Below are positions 60,918-64,000 of a stretch of 64,000 nt of DNA, piece after piece; the stretch's first letter is position 1, and every line of letters begins with the position of its first letter. The translations under genes were made by a program, and so were the position numbers. The notes beneath the pieces were generated by a model. That model saw only the letters and a program-made list of their open reading frames with translations. It was not told where the DNA came from and ran no database searches. This stretch comes from Candidatus Saccharibacteria bacterium UBA6040 (GTDB lineage: Bacteria; Patescibacteriota; Saccharimonadia; Saccharimonadales; Saccharimonadaceae). The stretch covers positions 124,001-188,000 of the forward strand of contig DIZA01000002.1 in the NCBI GenBank assembly GCA_002429245.1. The letters are read 5' to 3'.

Positions 60918-60959
60918 AGTATTCCACTATAACATGCTCATATTTTTGGAAATTAAAGA

Positions 60960-60975
60960 GCCCTCTTTCGAGGGC
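60960..60975 (-). terminator. Terminator of the sortase operon
   Basis: On the minus strand GCCCTC-GAAA-GAGGGC is followed by TCTTTAATTT. It lies about 110 nt past the sortase stop. The region between 60976 and 61083 holds two further short stems but no gene. Confidence 0.72.
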
Positions 60976-61083
60976 CTGGTGTCTTCGTTTGACGGAAGCC
61001 GTCTCCTTTGTATACGGAGGACGCCGGTATGGCGAATTTTTGTCGGAATACGTCCGACTTGCGTTTCTTGGCTCACTTCTGGT

Positions 61084-61830
61084 CTAGCATGACCCGGTGT
61101 TCGTCTGCTGCTGATTCAGCTGCAGGGTGACTACCAGGTTGTGCGTCGTCGCTCCTTCACCGTAGTCAAGGGGGCGATCACACGTCATTAGGTACACGAT
61201 CCCTGGGATCACCGCATCTTTGCCGTAAACGACATTGACTTGGGACTTTAGGACCGAGTCCAACTTGGTGACGTTGTAGCAGAGTCGTCCTTTCTCCGTG
61301 GTGATGACAACAGCGTTGCCAACATGCACGTCGCGGATGTGCTGGAAGGCACCTTGCTTGTCCTTGTCCCACGTCCACGGAGTGGTATGGGCCAGGATGC
61401 GTCCGCTTGACTGAGCGTCGGTTCCGAAGAGACCGCCGCCTGCTACTGTTGAGTCCCAGACGAGACTCGATTCCCATTTTCCGGGAGGGGTGACGACGCC
61501 TTTTGCGGCATCGTTCATCGCCTTCGTCCATTGCTGGATCGGATTTGATGTTCCTCCTGCCAGCTTCGACGAATCGAAGCTGATATTGGGGATTTCGAGT
61601 CGTACCGGCGCGCTGGCCGGTATGACGAGATCACTCTCGGACACCGCTGATTGCGGCACCGGTGTGACTTCCACTGGATGCCACACCGACGCCATTGATG
61701 GCGGGGCTGGTTTTCCCGGGCGTGGACTCAAAAAGCTCCACGCCGAGGTACCTAGCCCCGCCATCATTACCGCAACGAGTAGTACGACGAGAGCCTTGCG
61801 GCTACTCGACACTCGCTTCGCCGTTGCCAT
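61084..61830 (-). CDS. GC-rich sortase with atypical active site
   Basis: The 248-residue protein has a short N-terminus, one transmembrane helix (about 13-33) and a sortase domain with H148 (L-A-H-T-T) and C217 (L-M-T-C-D). The Arg normally found before the last strand is replaced (N231 in T-H-N-L-V-V); only R219, right after the Cys, could substitute. A second Cys (C184) is present. It overlaps the surface-protein gene by 29 nt, so translation is coupled and that protein is the likely substrate. Class E/F-like by general pattern. Confidence 0.8.
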   Translation of the reverse strand: MATAKRVSSSRKALVVLLVAVMMAGLGTSAWSFLSPRPGKPAPPSMASVWHPVEVTPVPQSAVSESDLVIPASAPVRLEIPNISFDSSKLAGGTSNPIQQWTKAMNDAAKGVVTPPGKWESSLVWDSTVAGGGLFGTDAQSSGRILAHTTPWTWDKDKQGAFQHIRDVHVGNAVVITTEKGRLCYNVTKLDSVLKSQVNVVYGKDAVIPGIVYLMTCDRPLDYGEGATTHNLVVTLQLNQQQTNTGSC

Positions 61831-64000
61831 GGTTCCGCTTGCGCGTTACCACAACGATCAGGGCCGCGATGAGGGCCATGATGAAGACGACGATACCACC
61901 GACACCCCAGCCCGAAGGCGTGAGGTTGCTGACCGAAGCGCTGGATGCGCCCGGCTGGCTGCCGTTCTCACCCGTGTTCACGCCACCATTACCAGCCGGA
62001 GTGACCGGGTGGGTAGGCGGAGTTGTCGGCGGGTTGGTCGGGCAACCGCTTACCTGCTTCGCAGCGACCGTGAGGTCGTACGAGACAGTCGTGCCGTCCT
62101 TGAACGTTGCACCGTTCACGGCGGTGTAAACCGCTGTGAAAGCACCAGGTCCATCGAACGGACGGTTGTAAGCGGCGGTGTAGCCCTCGCCGTCCTTCAG
62201 GGCCGGCAGCGAGCCGTCGGCCGTGCAGGTTGCCGGGTTCACCACGGGCGCCGGAGGCGTCGCGATGATCGTCAGCGGGCACGGTGTGCTGTCGAACGTG
62301 TACGTCCACTGGGCGTACCGGTGTCCGTCGATCACCACGATCTTGTACGTGTCACTCGGTCGCGGGTCATTGATGGTCGCTGCACCGATCTGAACGAACG
62401 TGACCTCGCTGGTGTGAACACCAGCTGCAGTCACCACGTCCTTGACGTTGTACCCACCCTGTTCGGAGGAGTACGAGCTGAGCGTGGTGACGTCTCCGGC
62501 GTTCGGCTGGTCATTGACGACGGTCGCAGGACCGTCGCTTGAACCAGGAACGTTGGTGGAGTCATCGGTCACGCCACAGCTGTCGTGGAATGTGACGTTC
62601 TCGGGGTACATCGTTACGGGCGGCTGCCCGCATTCGAGCGAATCCGCCGACACGAACGTCAGCTCCGCCGTCACCGAAGTGACGTCGATCAGATCGTCCG
62701 AGCTGGCATCCGCACCAGTGATGGTGTAGGTGCCGACTCCGTAGGGGGGCTCGCCGTTGAAGCCAGCGCCCGCCGTGAGAGTCTCGCTGTCGGAACCCTT
62801 GGTGATCGTCCAGACAACCCCTTCCTGACCGGTGAGGGTCAGCACGTTGGCGCCTTCGACCGTGTAGGTCTCGACGTTGCACGTGAGGGTGCTGGAGCTG
62901 TACTGCGGGGTGACCTGAGTGTGCACTGGCGGCGGGTTGCAACCTTCTGCAGTCGTGTAGCTCCACGTCGGGTTGGGACCCGAACCTGGGAGCGTCTCGT
63001 GCAAGAAGGCTGGCTCGTACGGGTTGTGCGAGCCAAGCAGGTGTTGCGGAACCGCAAGCGCTTCCCAGCCGCTGAACGACGCGTGAACGTCGTATTGACG
63101 GCAGGTTTCGAGCTGCGGTGGTGAGTACGTGAACGCGCCGATCTGGTTGACCAGCGTGTCGTTGTGTCCCACCTGGGTCTGTGGCCAGGATGGTTGTCCT
63201 GCCACAATGATGACCGGCGTGTCGTAGCTGTATGCAACAGCGCGGACGTAAAGCGGCTTGCAGAGCTGTTCCCCCGTCTTGCCACCCGTAACCGTGATCA
63301 CGCCTGAGCCCGTTGCCGAGCTGAACGTGTACGTGTACGAGGGGTTCTTGACGCAGGTTGGCGGTGTCGGGACGACACAGTCAGCGTTGTAGATTGCCTG
63401 ACCGTCGGACGTCCAGTTCAGCCCGTTGTGGACTCCCGCAAGCGGAGGAATGATGTCTCCCCACTTGGTATGAGCGTCCTTCAACTGCTGAGCCACGACC
63501 GTGGTGCTGGCGAGCGGGCCTTGGTGTTCACCGTAGTGATCACTCTTGCCCACGCCGTCCACTGCACTGGCGTCGACCGTGATCTGCTCGTACGGGTTCT
63601 TCACCGAGTCGGTCCGGTGACAAATCGTCACCTTCGTCGTCGGCGGTGCGGGCAGTGTGTCGGACGTCACCTTTGCGTTGACCGTCGGCTGACCGGGGTC
63701 GCTCGGCGTTGTGGTCTCGGCGGGTGCCGGGTCGGTCGCAGGTGTCGTCTCCGCGGGTGCGGGGGCGGCCTGCTGGGTATCGGCCGGCGCGGGCGCGTCG
63801 GACGTCGGTGTCGGGTCCGGTGAAGGACTGACAGCCGGCGTTGCGACGGATGTCGCAGCCGGATCGGGAGTGGGTTCGTCAGCGTTCGCCGGAATGGCGA
63901 AGCCTCCGAACACTCCTGCAGCGACCAGCGCGACGCCGGCGGTGAATGCCGCCAGACGCTTGCTGGTCTTCTTGATACGAGAGACCCTCACGAGGGACTC
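61802..64000 (-). CDS. GC-rich secreted surface protein, likely sortase substrate (start may lie outside)
   Basis: The protein of at least 729 residues has a signal peptide (A-A-F-T-A-G-V-A-L-V-A-A-G region with A-N-A-D cleavage), a Pro/Ala/Thr-rich stalk (about 38-110), and a K-V-T-I-C-H-R-T domain often seen in actinobacterial surface proteins. Strand-rich modules, a Pro/Gly spacer and a C-terminal hydrophobic helix with an R-K-R-N tail follow. No LPXTG is seen; L-T-P-S-G just before the helix may be the sorting motif. The frame stays open to the right edge; the GTG at 63991 may not be the true start. Confidence 0.78.
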   Translation of the reverse strand, partial: ESLVRVSRIKKTSKRLAAFTAGVALVAAGVFGGFAIPANADEPTPDPAATSVATPAVSPSPDPTPTSDAPAPADTQQAAPAPAETTPATDPAPAETTTPSDPGQPTVNAKVTSDTLPAPPTTKVTICHRTDSVKNPYEQITVDASAVDGVGKSDHYGEHQGPLASTTVVAQQLKDAHTKWGDIIPPLAGVHNGLNWTSDGQAIYNADCVVPTPPTCVKNPSYTYTFSSATGSGVITVTGGKTGEQLCKPLYVRAVAYSYDTPVIIVAGQPSWPQTQVGHNDTLVNQIGAFTYSPPQLETCRQYDVHASFSGWEALAVPQHLLGSHNPYEPAFLHETLPGSGPNPTWSYTTAEGCNPPPVHTQVTPQYSSSTLTCNVETYTVEGANVLTLTGQEGVVWTITKGSDSETLTAGAGFNGEPPYGVGTYTITGADASSDDLIDVTSVTAELTFVSADSLECGQPPVTMYPENVTFHDSCGVTDDSTNVPGSSDGPATVVNDQPNAGDVTTLSSYSSEQGGYNVKDVVTAAGVHTSEVTFVQIGAATINDPRPSDTYKIVVIDGHRYAQWTYTFDSTPCPLTIIATPPAPVVNPATCTADGSLPALKDGEGYTAAYNRPFDGPGAFTAVYTAVNGATFKDGTTVSYDLTVAAKQVSGCPTNPPTTPPTHPVTPAGNGGVNTGENGSQPGASSASVSNLTPSGWGVGGIVVFIMALIAALIVVVTRKRNHGNGEASVE

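Noticed and set aside
61802..62030. Classical LPXTG sorting signal in the surface protein
   Set aside because: No L-P-x-T-G is present; only L-T-P-S-G precedes the hydrophobic helix, so I call it a candidate only.
62585..63124. Long plus-strand Arg-rich frames inside the surface-protein gene
   Set aside because: GC-rich DNA gives few stop codons; the minus-strand frame has a signal peptide and domain structure.

Overview
The window looks like chromosomal DNA of a Candidate Phyla Radiation bacterium, most likely Saccharibacteria (TM7). This is inferred from gene content and style: compact genes, a complete F-type ATP synthase operon, type IV pilin-like and sortase proteins, few biosynthetic genes, and many small family-less membrane proteins. 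The standard code fits, with TGA used as a stop. No phage, transposase or CRISPR array is visible.

Layout. 1-1.1 kb: 3' part of an AlwI-like restriction endonuclease. 1.2-9.7 kb: small DUF4177-like gene, tRNA-Glu, a DUF3048 protein / histidine kinase / response regulator / membrane protein operon, gltX, DUF4367 and PEGA membrane proteins. 9.7-11.25 kb: a sortase, then three 51-bp tandem repeats made partly of tRNA-Leu 5' sequence, directly abutting tRNA-Leu. 11.25-19.5 kb: a house-cleaning operon (exonuclease III, MTH1-like Nudix, P-loop protein, YjeF-like protein), smpB, two divergent GT4 glycosyltransferases, a hydrolase and a glutaredoxin. 19.6-23.3 kb: a giant glycine-rich pilin-like surface protein. 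23.3-29.8 kb: atpI-B-E-F-H-A-G-D-C. 29.9-36 kb: PlsC-like gene, dus, a Cys-rich mini-gene and a UvrD-type helicase-nuclease. 36-45 kb: pilin with FN3 domains, tRNA-Gln, 2H phosphoesterase, YitT, DEAH helicase, and an unusual sigma-like protein with repeated HTH units. 45-51 kb: YaaA, flavin reductase, GT2, ATP-grasp ligase, ABC-F, pilin. 51-56.2 kb: accessory surface and membrane genes between tRNA-3'-like repeats. 56.1-61 kb: a 29-residue basic protein, DEAD-box helicase, MscS channel, polyprenyl synthase. 61-64 kb: GC-rich operon of a surface protein and a second sortase.

Two themes cut across the window. First, most genes that begin a transcription unit have a Pribnow-like box only about 6-11 nt before the start codon and no Shine-Dalgarno, which suggests leaderless mRNAs; genes inside operons carry AGGAG-type sites. 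Second, six GC-rich stretches (about 1.2-1.5, 29.9-30.6, 31.66-32.13, 44.86-45.26, 55.1-55.3 and 60.95-64 kb) sit between native units. Their genes have GC-rich codon use, and those whose starts can be read have Shine-Dalgarno sites; most have strong hairpins. Two are bounded by inverted repeats. They look acquired, perhaps from high-GC actinobacterial hosts, but that origin is inference.

All calls are from reading the sequence; no database search was run.
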